DNA of 64,000 bases from assembly GCF_003931795.1 (NCBI RefSeq), contig NZ_CP034234.1, positions 310,001 to 374,000 of the forward strand, read 5' to 3'. Position numbers and translations under genes: made by a program. Below are positions 1 to 8,161 of the stretch, piece after piece. The notes beneath the pieces are model-generated. The model was given only the letters and a program-made list of their open reading frames with translations, ran no database searches and had not been told where the DNA came from. Within the stretch, counting starts at the first letter, position 1; every line of letters starts with the position of its first letter. The stretch is from Erysipelothrix piscisicarius. Lineage in GTDB: Bacteria > Bacillota_I > Bacilli_A > Erysipelotrichales > Erysipelotrichaceae.

Positions 1-2
1 CC

Positions 3-722
3 TTTATCAAGGACTCTACAAATTCTGATGTTGTAAAAGCTCAAAAAGAGGTTGGTAAAGCGTATAGTGTTGTATCGGGGATGGGATTTGAAGGGCATTC
101 ATTTAAAGAAGCGGATGCACTCTACCAAGATCAACTTGAGGAACTTGGGTCATCTTCATTACCACGAAACATCTCAATTATTTCTTCAGATTTTGAAGCG
201 AAAAAGGAAATTCGTACACACCTTGACGCTTACAATATTGATAAAAAAGATGCTGATAAGATCACTTACAGTGATATGTCAGAAATGATTACAGGTGTCA
301 TGGAAACAGTCGTGAATACAATTTCTTATGTGTTGATTGGATTTTCATCCATTTCTCTTGTCGTTTCTTCATTGATGATTGGAATTATTACATACGTTTC
401 AGTTATCGAACGTACCAAAGAGATTGGTGTACTTCGTAGTCTAGGAGCTCGTAAAAAAGATATTTCGCGTGTATTTAATGCTGAAACATTCTTAATAGGA
501 TTTGTATCCGGGACATTGGGGATCGTAGTTACATATCTACTTACCTTCCCAATCAACGCGATTATTTATAACCTCACAAAAACAGAAAATATCGCCGTGG
601 TTAATCCAATACATGCAGTGATTTTAATTATAATTAGTATCGTACTAACATCCATTTCTGGAGTAATACCTTCAAGAATGGCTGCCAAAAAAGATCCTGT
701 AATTGCTCTAAGAAGTGAATAG
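3..722 (+). CDS. FtsX-like ABC transporter permease, C-terminal part (5' end outside window)
   Basis: The reading frame is open from the first bases of the window, so only the C-terminal ~239 residues are seen. The visible part has a soluble stretch, then a transmembrane helix followed by the motif RTKEIGVLRSLGARKKDI. That motif marks the cytoplasmic loop of MacB/FtsX-type permeases (FtsX domain). Two more hydrophobic segments follow, and the protein ends in a short basic tail (SRMAAKKDPVIALRSE), which is also typical of the family. Such permeases pair with an ATPase encoded upstream to move lipids or peptides, or to drive mechanotransmission at the membrane. The substrate cannot be told here because the ATPase and the N-terminus lie outside. 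A terminator follows at once, so this is the last gene of its operon. The family call is firm; the role is unknown. Confidence 0.9.
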   Translation, partial: FIKDSTNSDVVKAQKEVGKAYSVVSGMGFEGHSFKEADALYQDQLEELGSSSLPRNISIISSDFEAKKEIRTHLDAYNIDKKDADKITYSDMSEMITGVMETVVNTISYVLIGFSSISLVVSSLMIGIITYVSVIERTKEIGVLRSLGARKKDISRVFNAETFLIGFVSGTLGIVVTYLLTFPINAIIYNLTKTENIAVVNPIHAVILIIISIVLTSISGVIPSRMAAKKDPVIALRSE

Positions 723-727
723 AAAAA

Positions 728-760
728 AAAGGCATCCTCGTTCAAAGGATGTCTTTTTTT
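728..760 (+). terminator. Rho-independent terminator after the FtsX-like permease
   Basis: An 8-bp stem (AGGCATCC pairing with GGATGTCT, one weak pair) with a 9-base loop is followed by a run of T. It starts a few bases past the stop codon. Confidence 0.85.
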
Positions 761-780
761 AAAAGAAAAAGAAGTCCAAA

Positions 781-1635
781 TTAGACTTCTATTTTTTTCA
801 TATATTGAAATGCAAGTGAACCAATTCCCACATGAACACTAACGGTTGAAATTAACTCCGTTACATATATTTCAGTATTTGGGAATGCTTCTTCAAACTT
901 CTTAACAGTTTTTTGAAGTTCATCTTTCGCATCCACATCTACGATTGTAATTTTAAAAGTTTCATCAACGCCCGCTTCCTGCATCGCTTCAATAACACGA
1001 TCAATTGCTTTAGACATCGTTCGTACTTTATCAAAAGGTTCAATAATTCCTTTTGTTTCTTTATTAAGATGAAGTATTGGTTTGATTTTTAGAAAACCAC
1101 CAAGGTTTGCGGCGAGTGGTGATAGTCGACCTCCACGTGATAGATGCGCTAAATCATCAGGAATAATAAACGTGTTGCCGTTATTGAGCGCTACATCAAT
1201 GCGTTCTTTAATTTCAGGGATATCATATCCTTGATCAAGAAGCTTGCGAGCAGCAATTGCACAGTCCAGTTCAATCGAAGCAGCTGTAAAGCAGTCGATA
1301 TAAACAAACTCAATATCAACAAATTGAGCCGCAGTATTCATGGCACCAATTGTTCCAGAAATTCCAGTAGTTATCGGTATCGCAAGAATACGCTCATAAC
1401 CTTCTGATTTAATTTCTCTAAATAAATCTTCAATCATGCCCAGTGCAGGTAGTGATGTTTGAAGCATAATATTTTTCCTCATGAGGGCATTAACTTGATC
1501 AATTGATATCTCAACACTCTCAAGTGAAGCATCCTCCTCATTGATGATCTGTAAGGGTATCGCGAAAAGACCATCCATTTCGATATGTTCATTATAATAA
1601 TTACTACTACTATCGACAATAACCGCAGTTTTCAT
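781..1635 (-). CDS. DegV family fatty-acid-binding protein
   Basis: This 284-residue protein starts MKTAVIVDSSSNYY, the usual DegV opening with the DSS(S/V) motif. It later has TTGISGTIGAMNTA and HLSRGGRLSPLAANLG, which match the family's fatty-acid head-group binding segments (TS-x-LSGT and SRGGR). DegV/FakB proteins bind an acyl chain and present it to the kinase FakA for entry into phospholipid synthesis; no fakA is visible here. The start at 1635 is chosen over an in-frame start 24 bases upstream because GGAGG sits 7-8 bases before it, and a TATAAT lies just upstream. It is the second of two adjacent paralogues on the minus strand. The family is certain; the specific lipid is not. Confidence 0.93.
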   Translation of the reverse strand: MKTAVIVDSSSNYYNEHIEMDGLFAIPLQIINEEDASLESVEISIDQVNALMRKNIMLQTSLPALGMIEDLFREIKSEGYERILAIPITTGISGTIGAMNTAAQFVDIEFVYIDCFTAASIELDCAIAARKLLDQGYDIPEIKERIDVALNNGNTFIIPDDLAHLSRGGRLSPLAANLGGFLKIKPILHLNKETKGIIEPFDKVRTMSKAIDRVIEAMQEAGVDETFKITIVDVDAKDELQKTVKKFEEAFPNTEIYVTELISTVSVHVGIGSLAFQYMKKIEV

Positions 1636-1688
1636 AATACAACCTCCAAGTACTACCATTATACACTAATAATGAAATGCATACGACC

Positions 1689-2558
1689 TCACATGATATA
1701 TTTATCGGTTTTTGGAATCCATTGAATTGCGACGGTTCCAAGACCTGCATGCGTGGCAACCGCAGCTGGAAGATCCATAATATATGCATCATGGTTCCCA
1801 AACGAATCTAAAAGTGCGTCACGAAGACGTGTAATGATTTCTTTAGCGTCGCTATGTAGGTAATAAAAATCATACGCTTCAGGGGTAATGCCTTGTTCTT
1901 TCATATGATTAATCAACAGTTCAAAAATTTTAGTTTCAGTCCGTGCAGTACCAAATTTCTCAATCGTCAAACCATGATTTTCAAGATAGAGGAGGGGTTT
2001 CACCTTTAAAAGTGAAGCCAGTGTGGCTGCATGTTTCGAAATACGACCACTTACTCGTAATTGATCTAAGTTTTGGGGATAAACAAATGATTCTGTGTGA
2101 AGTAAGAATTTGTTTATTCTTTCAATCATCACATCAAGTGTAATTCCATTTAACTCCATAGCGCGCACAAGCTTTACGGTTTGTTGGACGGGTCCACCTA
2201 ACGTAAAGGAATCTACAACGCGAATGTCGCAGTTCTCGACATGAGAAGCAGCCTGGTTGAAGGCACTATAAGTTCCTGATAAATTCGATGAGAGTGTTAT
2301 CGAAAGAATCTGATGATAGCCCTCGTCTCGAATTGATTCAAAAAGATTAATCAAAGATCCAAGATTTGGTTGTGAAGTCATAATCTTTTCTTTCTTAGAG
2401 AGTAAGTCATGAACTTCTTCTTTGGAAATCGTTTCTTGATCTAAGTACTCCACATTGTTATGAATTAAAGTTAAGGGTGCAATAAAAACGTTATATTTCT
2501 TAATTTCTTCTGGTGTGAAACAAACTGATGAATCACATACAATCGCTAAATTTTTCAT
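1689..2558 (-). CDS. DegV family fatty-acid-binding protein
   Basis: This 289-residue paralogue of the gene at 781-1635 has CDSSVCFTPEE at the N-terminus, TLSSNLSGTYSAFNQAA near residue 95 and LRVSGRISKHAATLASLLK near residue 165. These are the binding motifs of DegV/FakB proteins. The third motif reads RVSGRIS rather than SRGGRLS, so the two copies may bind different acyl chains. GGAGG precedes the ATG at 2558. A strong promoter (2579-2607) lies directly upstream, and the two degV genes probably form one transcript. Paired FakB proteins of different chain preference are known in other Firmicutes; that this pair works so is inference. Confidence 0.93.
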   Translation of the reverse strand: MKNLAIVCDSSVCFTPEEIKKYNVFIAPLTLIHNNVEYLDQETISKEEVHDLLSKKEKIMTSQPNLGSLINLFESIRDEGYHQILSITLSSNLSGTYSAFNQAASHVENCDIRVVDSFTLGGPVQQTVKLVRAMELNGITLDVMIERINKFLLHTESFVYPQNLDQLRVSGRISKHAATLASLLKVKPLLYLENHGLTIEKFGTARTETKIFELLINHMKEQGITPEAYDFYYLHSDAKEIITRLRDALLDSFGNHDAYIMDLPAAVATHAGLGTVAIQWIPKTDKYIM

Positions 2559-2578
2559 ACATATCCTCCGATGAGAGC

Positions 2579-2607
2579 ATTATAGAATATAATACTTTGA
2601 AAGTCAA
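2579..2607 (-). promoter_or_regulatory. Sigma-A-type promoter for the degV pair
   Basis: Reading the minus strand, TTGACT (2602-2607) and TATAAT (2579-2584) are 17 bases apart, directly upstream of the Shine-Dalgarno of the degV gene at 2558. Confidence 0.8.
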
Positions 2608-2637
2608 ACTATTATATTCCTTTATGAACGCGGCGAA

Positions 2638-3264
2638 ATGATTTATAATAAATATATGGAACAATTAGACTATAAAACAATTCAATCAGAAGTCATTGCA
2701 GAACAAGAAATCAATAAGTCAAAATTTATTGGTTATTTGGCCCCGATTCATTCTGAAGAAGAAGCAAAAGCATATTTAAAATCAATTAAAAAGATGCACC
2801 CAAAGGCAACCCATCATTGTAGTGCTTATCGGACGGGTGATATTGAACGATCAAATGATGATGGTGAGCCTGCATCGTCTGCAGGATTACCCATGCTTCA
2901 AGTGCTCCGTGGTCATAAGCTTGACGGTGTTATTGCGGTAGTGGTTCGCTATTATGGCGGTGTTTTGCTAGGGGTTGGTGGTCTTATTCGAGCTTATGGT
3001 TCAACCGTTTCGCTTACACTTGACGAAGCAAAACTCCTTGCACCTCAAAAGGTATTTACGATTGATCTTTCGTTCCCATATGAGTTTATTAATGATGTGG
3101 AGATTCATATCACAAGCGTGGGTACGGTGTTGGATCGCAATTATGATTCCTTAGCTCGCTATCAGATTTGTGTAACTGACCCAATGTTGTTTGAGCCACT
3201 AAAGGATATAACACGGGGTACGTTAAGCACGTTCATTGTGAATGAAACCATTGAATTTATCTAG
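2638..3264 (+). CDS. YigZ/IMPACT family protein
   Basis: This 208-residue protein (202 if the ATG at 2656 is used) has the UPF0029/IMPACT N-terminal domain with KSKFIGYLAPIHSEEEA, ATHHCSAYR and the signature DDGEPASSAGLPMLQ. The glycine-rich VVVRYYGGVLLGVGGLIRAYG follows, and then a DUF1949-type C-terminal domain. Bacterial YigZ proteins are conserved but of uncertain role; eukaryotic IMPACT modulates GCN2. The start is uncertain because neither ATG has a clear ribosome site. A TATAAT at 2644-2649 sits 6 bases before the ATG at 2656, which would fit a leaderless mRNA. The gene runs straight into the Fur-type gene downstream, whose ribosome site overlaps this stop codon, so the two are probably cotranscribed. 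Confidence 0.9.
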   Translation: MIYNKYMEQLDYKTIQSEVIAEQEINKSKFIGYLAPIHSEEEAKAYLKSIKKMHPKATHHCSAYRTGDIERSNDDGEPASSAGLPMLQVLRGHKLDGVIAVVVRYYGGVLLGVGGLIRAYGSTVSLTLDEAKLLAPQKVFTIDLSFPYEFINDVEIHITSVGTVLDRNYDSLARYQICVTDPMLFEPLKDITRGTLSTFIVNETIEFI

Positions 3265-3276
3265 GAGGTCTTGATT

Positions 3277-3696
3277 ATGGATATCAAAACAGAATTAAAT
3301 CATCATGGCATAAAATCAACACGACAACGCGAGGCAATTTTAACGATCTTAAAGGATAGCGATACGCCTATCACGATTAATCAGATTCGTGAAGCCTTGG
3401 ATGCAGATGGAGAATATATGGACTTATCAACGATTTATCGCGTGTTGGATGTCTTTGAACAGAAAAATATCATAACCAAGACGGTTCCGATTGAGCCCTC
3501 TCAAAGTGTTTATGATTATAAACGTCATATTCACAAACACCATCTTATTTGCACGCATTGCGGAACAATTACGATTATTGAAGGATGTCCTTTGGGAGAT
3601 TATGAAGGTAAGGTAGCCCGCGAGAGTGGTTATATTATCGATCGTCATCAATTAGAACTCTATGGTTTATGTCCGAAATGTCAAAAAAGTGCCTAG
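3277..3696 (+). CDS. Fur family transcriptional regulator
   Basis: This 139-residue protein has an N-terminal winged helix (KSTRQREAILTIL to DLSTIYRVLDVFEQKNII), then the Fur metal-binding dimerisation region HIHKHHLICTHCGTI and a second cysteine pair GLCPKC. The two CxxC pairs form the structural zinc site, and the His-rich HIHKHH is typical of Fur/Zur sensors. Which metal is sensed is unclear: the clustered histidines would suit Zur or Fur. The ATG at 3277 is chosen because AGGAGG (3263-3268) lies 8 bases upstream; a TTG six bases earlier is less well placed. A VOC protein and a CDF metal exporter follow, so control of local metal genes is plausible but not shown. Confidence 0.9.
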   Translation: MDIKTELNHHGIKSTRQREAILTILKDSDTPITINQIREALDADGEYMDLSTIYRVLDVFEQKNIITKTVPIEPSQSVYDYKRHIHKHHLICTHCGTITIIEGCPLGDYEGKVARESGYIIDRHQLELYGLCPKCQKSA

Positions 3697-3708
3697 CACT
3701 TTTTTTTA
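3683..3708 (+). terminator. Rho-independent terminator of the yigZ-fur pair
   Basis: AAAAAAGTG pairs with CACTTTTTT around a 5-base loop that includes the fur stop codon; the T-run continues to 3707. Confidence 0.8.
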
Positions 3709-3764
3709 TGCATAATACTTCCATTTATAACATAGTGTAGTAGTATGTTAATAGAGGTGAAACT

Positions 3765-4604
3765 ATGAAAACATTAAAAAATATTTCAATTAAAAATGTC
3801 ATTCTTAAAGTTCTTGATCTTGAAGCGATGAAATCATTTTACGAAAATACATTAGGACTTACTTTATTAAGTCAAAATCAAAATACAGTTATCTTGGGTA
3901 TTGATGATGTGCCCCTTGTCACACTTAAAGCTTCCGAAAGTTATGAAAAACCAAACAAAAACTATAGTGGGCTTTATCACATGGCCTTTCTCTTACCGGA
4001 TGAATCACATTTAGGTCCATTTTTAAAACATCTCATTTCGGTTAATCAATCGATTACAGGACTTGGGGATCATCTTTATTCTCAAGCCATTTATCTCAAT
4101 GATCCTGAAGGAAATGGTATCGAGGTTTATGCCGACCGATCACGATCATCATGGATTATTCATGATGATGGCAGTATTGTTGGTGGGACAGAACCTGTAG
4201 ACGTAGACCGACTTATGCGGATTGCTGATCCAAAAGCATGGGATGGGATGCCTTTGGGTACAATTTTAGGTCACGTTCATGTTCAGGTCGCCGATATCGA
4301 GAAAGCACGGATGTTCTATATTAATCAGTTAGGGTTTGATCTAAAAACAGAAATGCAAAAGGCTCTCTTTGTTTCTCGTGATGAATATCATCACCATATA
4401 GGGATCAATGAATGGGCGGGACCTCATATTGGAGACCTTCCTCATAATAAAACAGGTATGGAATCCTTTACAATTTCAACGTCATCTTTTACGGAATATC
4501 GAAATGAACTGATTCAAGCCGGAGAAACGATTAGAGATCTCGATGAGAATCATTTTACAGTCATGGACCCATTTCACATAAACATTATCTTTGAGAAAAT
4601 TTAA
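3765..4604 (+). CDS. VOC (glyoxalase/extradiol dioxygenase) family protein, two-domain
   Basis: This 279-residue protein holds two vicinal-oxygen-chelate modules. The first (residues ~5-125) runs from IKNVILKVLDLEAMKSFYEN to DPEGNGIEVYADRS. The second (~168-279) runs from LGHVHVQVADIEKARMFYIN to FHINIIFEKI. Likely metal ligands are the His in GHVHVQV, the His in HHHIGINEW and the Glu near the C-terminus (IIFEKI). Length and layout match the Bacillus CatE-type catechol-2,3-dioxygenase group, but family members act on many substrates and annotation by family alone is weak. GAGGTGA precedes the ATG. It follows a terminator, so it has its own promoter. Confidence 0.85.
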   Translation: MKTLKNISIKNVILKVLDLEAMKSFYENTLGLTLLSQNQNTVILGIDDVPLVTLKASESYEKPNKNYSGLYHMAFLLPDESHLGPFLKHLISVNQSITGLGDHLYSQAIYLNDPEGNGIEVYADRSRSSWIIHDDGSIVGGTEPVDVDRLMRIADPKAWDGMPLGTILGHVHVQVADIEKARMFYINQLGFDLKTEMQKALFVSRDEYHHHIGINEWAGPHIGDLPHNKTGMESFTISTSSFTEYRNELIQAGETIRDLDENHFTVMDPFHINIIFEKI

Positions 4605-4615
4605 TATGATATAAT

Positions 4616-5734
4616 ATGGGTATGAAAAACTTAGAAAACAGAAATGTGATTGGAATCAAGGCAGGTATCGTGGGGATAATCTGTAACTTGATTCTTTTTA
4701 CTTTAAAATTAATCGTTTGTACTTTGTCGCATAGTTTTGCGATTCTTGCGGATGCAATTAATAATCTATCAGATAGCTTATCATCCATCATTACGATTGT
4801 TGGATTTAAAATTGCGGCAAAGCCCGCAGATAAGGAGCATCCTTATGGACATGAGCGATTTGAATACATTAGCGGATTTGTGATTTCGATTATCATGCTT
4901 TATTTAGGTGTTGACATTATCAAGTCATCCGTTAAAGATCTTCTCAATCCTCAACCGATGCAGATGAGTCAAGCCATCATTTTTGTATTGGTATCCTCAA
5001 TCATCGTGAAAATAGCGATGGCTTTATATTATTCAAAGAAAGCGAAAGAAGTAGATTCTGATGTATTGGTTGCGAGTGCTAAAGATAGTCAAAATGATGT
5101 CTATATAACAGGCTCGATTTTGTTGGCATTGATTGTTCAATATTATTTTAAGTTTCGAATTGATACCTACCTTGGGATTATTATTGCTCTTTTTATTATC
5201 TATTCTTCGGTGATGATGCTTCGTGAATTTATGAATGAACTCTTAGGAAGTAGACCGGATGGGGATACATTACAAAAAGTAAAAGAAATTCTTTGTAGGA
5301 ATTCAAATATCGAGGGTTATCATGATTTAATGATTCATAATTATGGTAAATATCATATTTATGGTGTTGTCCATGTAGAAGTTAATGCAACGTTATCCCT
5401 GATTGAAGCGCATAATATTATTGATGCGATTGAACGTGAAATAAAAGAAGAAATCAATATCGACCTTGTGATCCATTTAGATCCATTGGATATGGATAGT
5501 CCGGAAATTTTAAATATTCAACAGGTAATTAAACATTACCTAAGAGATTCTTGCGCGGGATGTACATTCCATGATTTACGAATTATTAATAATGTCCTAC
5601 GATTTGAAATTGTTTTATGTGATGCATTAAAGCATGAACCCGATCGCATTAAACATGAAATGACAGAGTATTTAAGAGAAGAAGGAATTCCTTACGAGTT
5701 AGAAATCACCATGGATACCGATCAGCTAATTTAA
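4616..5734 (+). CDS. Cation diffusion facilitator family metal exporter
   Basis: This 372-residue protein has about six N-terminal membrane segments. FAILADAINNLSDSLSS lies in the second and SAKDSQNDVYITGSIL in the fifth; together they give the paired acidic metal sites of CDF transporters. DKEHPYGHERFEYISG is the conserved loop of the family. A cytoplasmic ferredoxin-like domain (residues ~205-285) follows, and then an extra ~80-residue C-terminal module with CAGC. The NNLSD type of site resembles the manganese-exporting MneP/MntE group rather than zinc exporters, so Mn2+ or Fe2+ export is the best guess. There is no clear ribosome site; a TATAAT ends right before the ATG at 4616 and a second ATG follows at 4622, again suggesting a leaderless transcript. 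A terminator follows. Confidence 0.9.
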   Translation: MGMKNLENRNVIGIKAGIVGIICNLILFTLKLIVCTLSHSFAILADAINNLSDSLSSIITIVGFKIAAKPADKEHPYGHERFEYISGFVISIIMLYLGVDIIKSSVKDLLNPQPMQMSQAIIFVLVSSIIVKIAMALYYSKKAKEVDSDVLVASAKDSQNDVYITGSILLALIVQYYFKFRIDTYLGIIIALFIIYSSVMMLREFMNELLGSRPDGDTLQKVKEILCRNSNIEGYHDLMIHNYGKYHIYGVVHVEVNATLSLIEAHNIIDAIEREIKEEINIDLVIHLDPLDMDSPEILNIQQVIKHYLRDSCAGCTFHDLRIINNVLRFEIVLCDALKHEPDRIKHEMTEYLREEGIPYELEITMDTDQLI

Positions 5735-5766
5735 AACGTCTTGGAACAAAACCAAGACGTTTTTTA
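5734..5766. terminator. Bidirectional Rho-independent terminator
   Basis: The stem AACGTCTTGG/CCAAGACGTT has A-rich sequence before it and T6 after it. It separates the CDF gene from the convergent membrane-protein gene and could serve both strands. Confidence 0.85.
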
Positions 5767-6414
5767 TGCATACGTGGCAAGGACGGAAAAAGACCATGAT
5801 AAAAGATGATAAATAAGAATGAGAGAAGGTATAAAAGGATTCATGAGATGATCCTTTTTGATTTGAGAAAAGGGGAAAAGAAGAAGTGCTAGAAAATAGA
5901 AGGGATTGATCCATAGAGAAAAGATTAATGTAAGGACGATCCCTCCTGAAAATTGAAGACGCGGAGCATCTTTTAAAATATAGAGAAGACTTGCAAAGGA
6001 AATAAGGATAAGCGCTTGATTAAGATATTTAAAGCTTAGAAGCAGTGTGATCGGAAGACAAATCCAACCGATTAATTGAAAAGTCGGGTACTTTTCTGTA
6101 ATAAAGTATTCGTAGAGATAAAACAACAAGAAAATTAAAAAGAACGTCAAGCACAAATTACGCTTAACCTGGTACTGAGGAGCAAGTACAAAGGCATTAA
6201 AGAAAGCATTGAGGATAAACAAAAGTACGCTACCACCCCATAATTTGTAAAGTAAAAGGCGCTTGTTTTTTGAAGCAAGAAAGTAACGATATACCATCAC
6301 AGCAATCATGGGATTAACAAGTAAAGCGAGGATTCTAAGCGGCTCAAGATTTAAGAATGAATGAATGGATTCTAAAACAATGGGTGAGCCCTGCGAGAAT
6401 AGAACAAATAACAT
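5764..6414 (-). CDS. Polytopic membrane protein of unknown function
   Basis: I do not recognise this 216-residue protein. It is strongly hydrophobic, with about six or seven predicted membrane segments separated by short basic loops (for example LASKNKRLLLYKLWGG). No enzymatic motif is seen. The start at 6414 (MLFVLFSQGS) is chosen because AAGGAG lies 8 bases upstream; an in-frame ATG 27 bases further up has no ribosome site. It is convergent with the CDF gene and shares its terminator. A long gene-free stretch follows on its 5' side, so it is likely monocistronic. Confidence 0.7.
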   Translation of the reverse strand: MLFVLFSQGSPIVLESIHSFLNLEPLRILALLVNPMIAVMVYRYFLASKNKRLLLYKLWGGSVLLFILNAFFNAFVLAPQYQVKRNLCLTFFLIFLLFYLYEYFITEKYPTFQLIGWICLPITLLLSFKYLNQALILISFASLLYILKDAPRLQFSGGIVLTLIFSLWINPFYFLALLLFPFSQIKKDHLMNPFIPSLILIYHLLSWSFSVLATYA

Positions 6415-6791
6415 TGGATCAACTCCTTCTATAATTATCATAAGAAATAATTGGATTTTGAACCATTGAATTTACTTACACAGGTCTTACAAAGTTGTAA
6501 GTTAATGTATTTGATAATTATATAATTGTTTCACATTAATTTTGGGAGCATCTCTTAATACTACAATTCCTAAACTATCAAAGAAATATATAAAAAATAT
6601 CATACTGGGAATGACAGTGTTTGATTCGATTTTGGAAAAATATATGAAATAGAGCAAATGCCTTCAGAAAGTGCTTGTAGACTTATGCTTGGTTAGGTGT
6701 TCATGTTTTCATAATGTTCCAAACATTGTAATACCTCTTTTAATTTATTCTATCATCAACGTTAAATATGAATAGTTATTATGTTAAGGAG
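6415..6791. other. Gene-free stretch with no recognised feature
   Basis: About 375 bases of AT-rich DNA carry no open frame longer than a few codons in a plausible context, no tRNA-like or leader-like fold that I can name, and no IS end. It includes the 5' region of the minus-strand membrane-protein gene. It could be a decayed gene or IS remnant. Confidence 0.5.
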
Positions 6792-6820
6792 TTGACAGTT
6801 AAATCAGAAACGCATATGAT
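6792..6820 (+). promoter_or_regulatory. Sigma-A promoter of the pyr operon
   Basis: TTGACA (6792-6797) and TATGAT (6815-6820) are spaced 17 bases apart, just upstream of the PyrR leader. Confidence 0.88.
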
Positions 6821-6827
6821 TAGTTAG

Positions 6828-6930
6828 AAATAGGAACCTTTAAAATTGTCCAGAGAGGCAAGCAAGGAAAGAGAAATTACCGCTTCATCTAATGATGAGC
6901 CTCTTTTCGTGCGCGAGAAGGGGCTCTTTT
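6828..6930 (+). promoter_or_regulatory. PyrR-binding attenuator leader
   Basis: The leader contains GTCCAGAGAGGC at 6848-6859, the conserved PyrR-binding-loop sequence, flanked by CCTT and AAGG arms that form the anti-antiterminator. A 13-bp terminator stem follows (GAGCCTCTTTTCG pairing with CGAGAAGGGGCTC, 6897-6926, loop TGCG), then T4. As known for Firmicute pyr operons, PyrR with UMP should stabilise the binding hairpin and let the terminator form; low UMP should allow readthrough into pyrR. Confidence 0.93.
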
Positions 6931-6949
6931 CTATGATTGGAGGGAAATG

Positions 6950-7459
6950 ATGACAAAAATGATTATGAACCAAGAAGAAATTCAACGTGCTATGAATCGG
7001 ATTGCGTTTGAAATTTTAGAGCGTTTCCATGGTGTTGAGAGTGTTGTGCTCTTAGGTATTGAAACACGAGGTATCGATATTGCAACGCGAATCCAGAAGA
7101 AACTTGAAAGCATTGAAGGACCGGTTGAATGCATAAGTTTAAACATCCATGCTTATCGCGATGATGTCCGTTCCAAGCAGGCACTCAAGCGATCGGATGC
7201 ATTAACACAAAAACATGTGGTTATCGTAGATGATGTTTTATTTACAGGACGAAGTGTTCGCTCATCGATGGATGCGATTATTGATTTAGGGCATCCAGCT
7301 TCCATTTCCCTTGCTGTACTTATAGATCGAGGCCATCGCGAGTTACCTATTAGTGCAGACTTTATTGGTAAAAACATTCCAAGTTCACTTAAGGAGCGTA
7401 TTTACGTTCAAACTGTTGAGACTGATGGAATTGATAGAGTTGTACTTGAAACTACGTAA
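6950..7459 (+). CDS. pyrR: Bifunctional pyr operon regulator / uracil phosphoribosyltransferase PyrR
   Basis: This protein of ~169 residues has the type I phosphoribosyltransferase PRPP loop VVIVDDVLFTGRSVRSSMDA and the PyrR opening region LLGIETRGIDIATRIQKKLE. PyrR binds the leader RNA when UMP is high and also has weak uracil phosphoribosyltransferase activity. GGAGGG at 6939-6944 favours the ATG at 6950 over the one at 6947, which is too close; a later Met at 6959 is possible. It is the first gene of pyrR-pyrF-pyrE and lies directly behind its own attenuator, so it is autoregulated. Confidence 0.96.
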   Translation: MTKMIMNQEEIQRAMNRIAFEILERFHGVESVVLLGIETRGIDIATRIQKKLESIEGPVECISLNIHAYRDDVRSKQALKRSDALTQKHVVIVDDVLFTGRSVRSSMDAIIDLGHPASISLAVLIDRGHRELPISADFIGKNIPSSLKERIYVQTVETDGIDRVVLETT

Positions 7460-7471
7460 AAGGAGAATATA

Positions 7472-8161
7472 ATGGAAAACGTAATTATTGCATTAGATTT
7501 TGATGGAACGGACGCTGCATTAGCATTTTTAGATTTATTCGAGGGTAAGAACCTCTTTGTGAAAGTGGGAATGGAACTGTATTATCAAAGTGGTCCCTCT
7601 ATTATTCATGAGATTAAAAAAAGAGGACACAAAATTTTCTTAGATCTTAAACTCCACGATATCCCCAATACTGTTGAGCGAACCATGCGTCGTTTAAAAA
7701 CAATGGGTGTTGACATGACGAATGTTCATGCAGCGGGCGGTCTTGAAATGATGGAGGCGGCACGACATGGGTTTGGTGATGAGAGTGTATTAATTGCGGT
7801 AACACAATTAACATCAACATCGGAATTCCAAATGCAACAAGAACAACTTGTCCATGCATCTTTAAACGATTCGGTACTGCACTATGCTGAGCTAACACAG
7901 AGTGCTGGCCTTGATGGTGTGGTGTGTTCTCCACTCGAATCCAAACTGATTCGTGAAACTTTGGGAAATGACTTTTTAACCGTTACACCGGGCATTAGAC
8001 CAAACGCTGCTGATAAAGGAGATCAAAAAAGGGTAACGACGCCTGCTCAAGCGCGTGCAAATGGTTCAAGCTATATTGTTGTGGGAAGACCCATTACGCA
8101 AGCCGAAGATCCTGTCTTAGCATATGAACAGATTGTTGCAGAATGGGAGGTCGCATCATGA
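7472..8161 (+). CDS. pyrF: Orotidine 5'-phosphate decarboxylase
   Basis: This 229-residue TIM-barrel enzyme decarboxylates OMP to UMP, the last step of pyrimidine synthesis. The active-site signature [15 protein letters not shown] (residues ~53-67) carries the catalytic Asp-x-Lys-x-x-Asp set. The phosphate-binding end of the barrel is [16 protein letters not shown] followed by [15 protein letters not shown] precedes the ATG. The stop overlaps the pyrE start (ATGA), so the pair is translationally coupled. Confidence 0.97.
   Translation: MENVIIALDFDGTDAALAFLDLFEGKNLFVKVGMELYYQSGPSIIHEIKKRGHKIFLDLKLHDIPNTVERTMRRLKTMGVDMTNVHAAGGLEMMEAARHGFGDESVLIAVTQLTSTSEFQMQQEQLVHASLNDSVLHYAELTQSAGLDGVVCSPLESKLIRETLGNDFLTVTPGIRPNAADKGDQKRVTTPAQARANGSSYIVVGRPITQAEDPVLAYEQIVAEWEVAS

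Noticed and set aside
3765-4604. Firm naming of the VOC protein as catechol 2,3-dioxygenase
   Set aside because: Only superfamily motifs are seen; substrate cannot be fixed without a close homologue.
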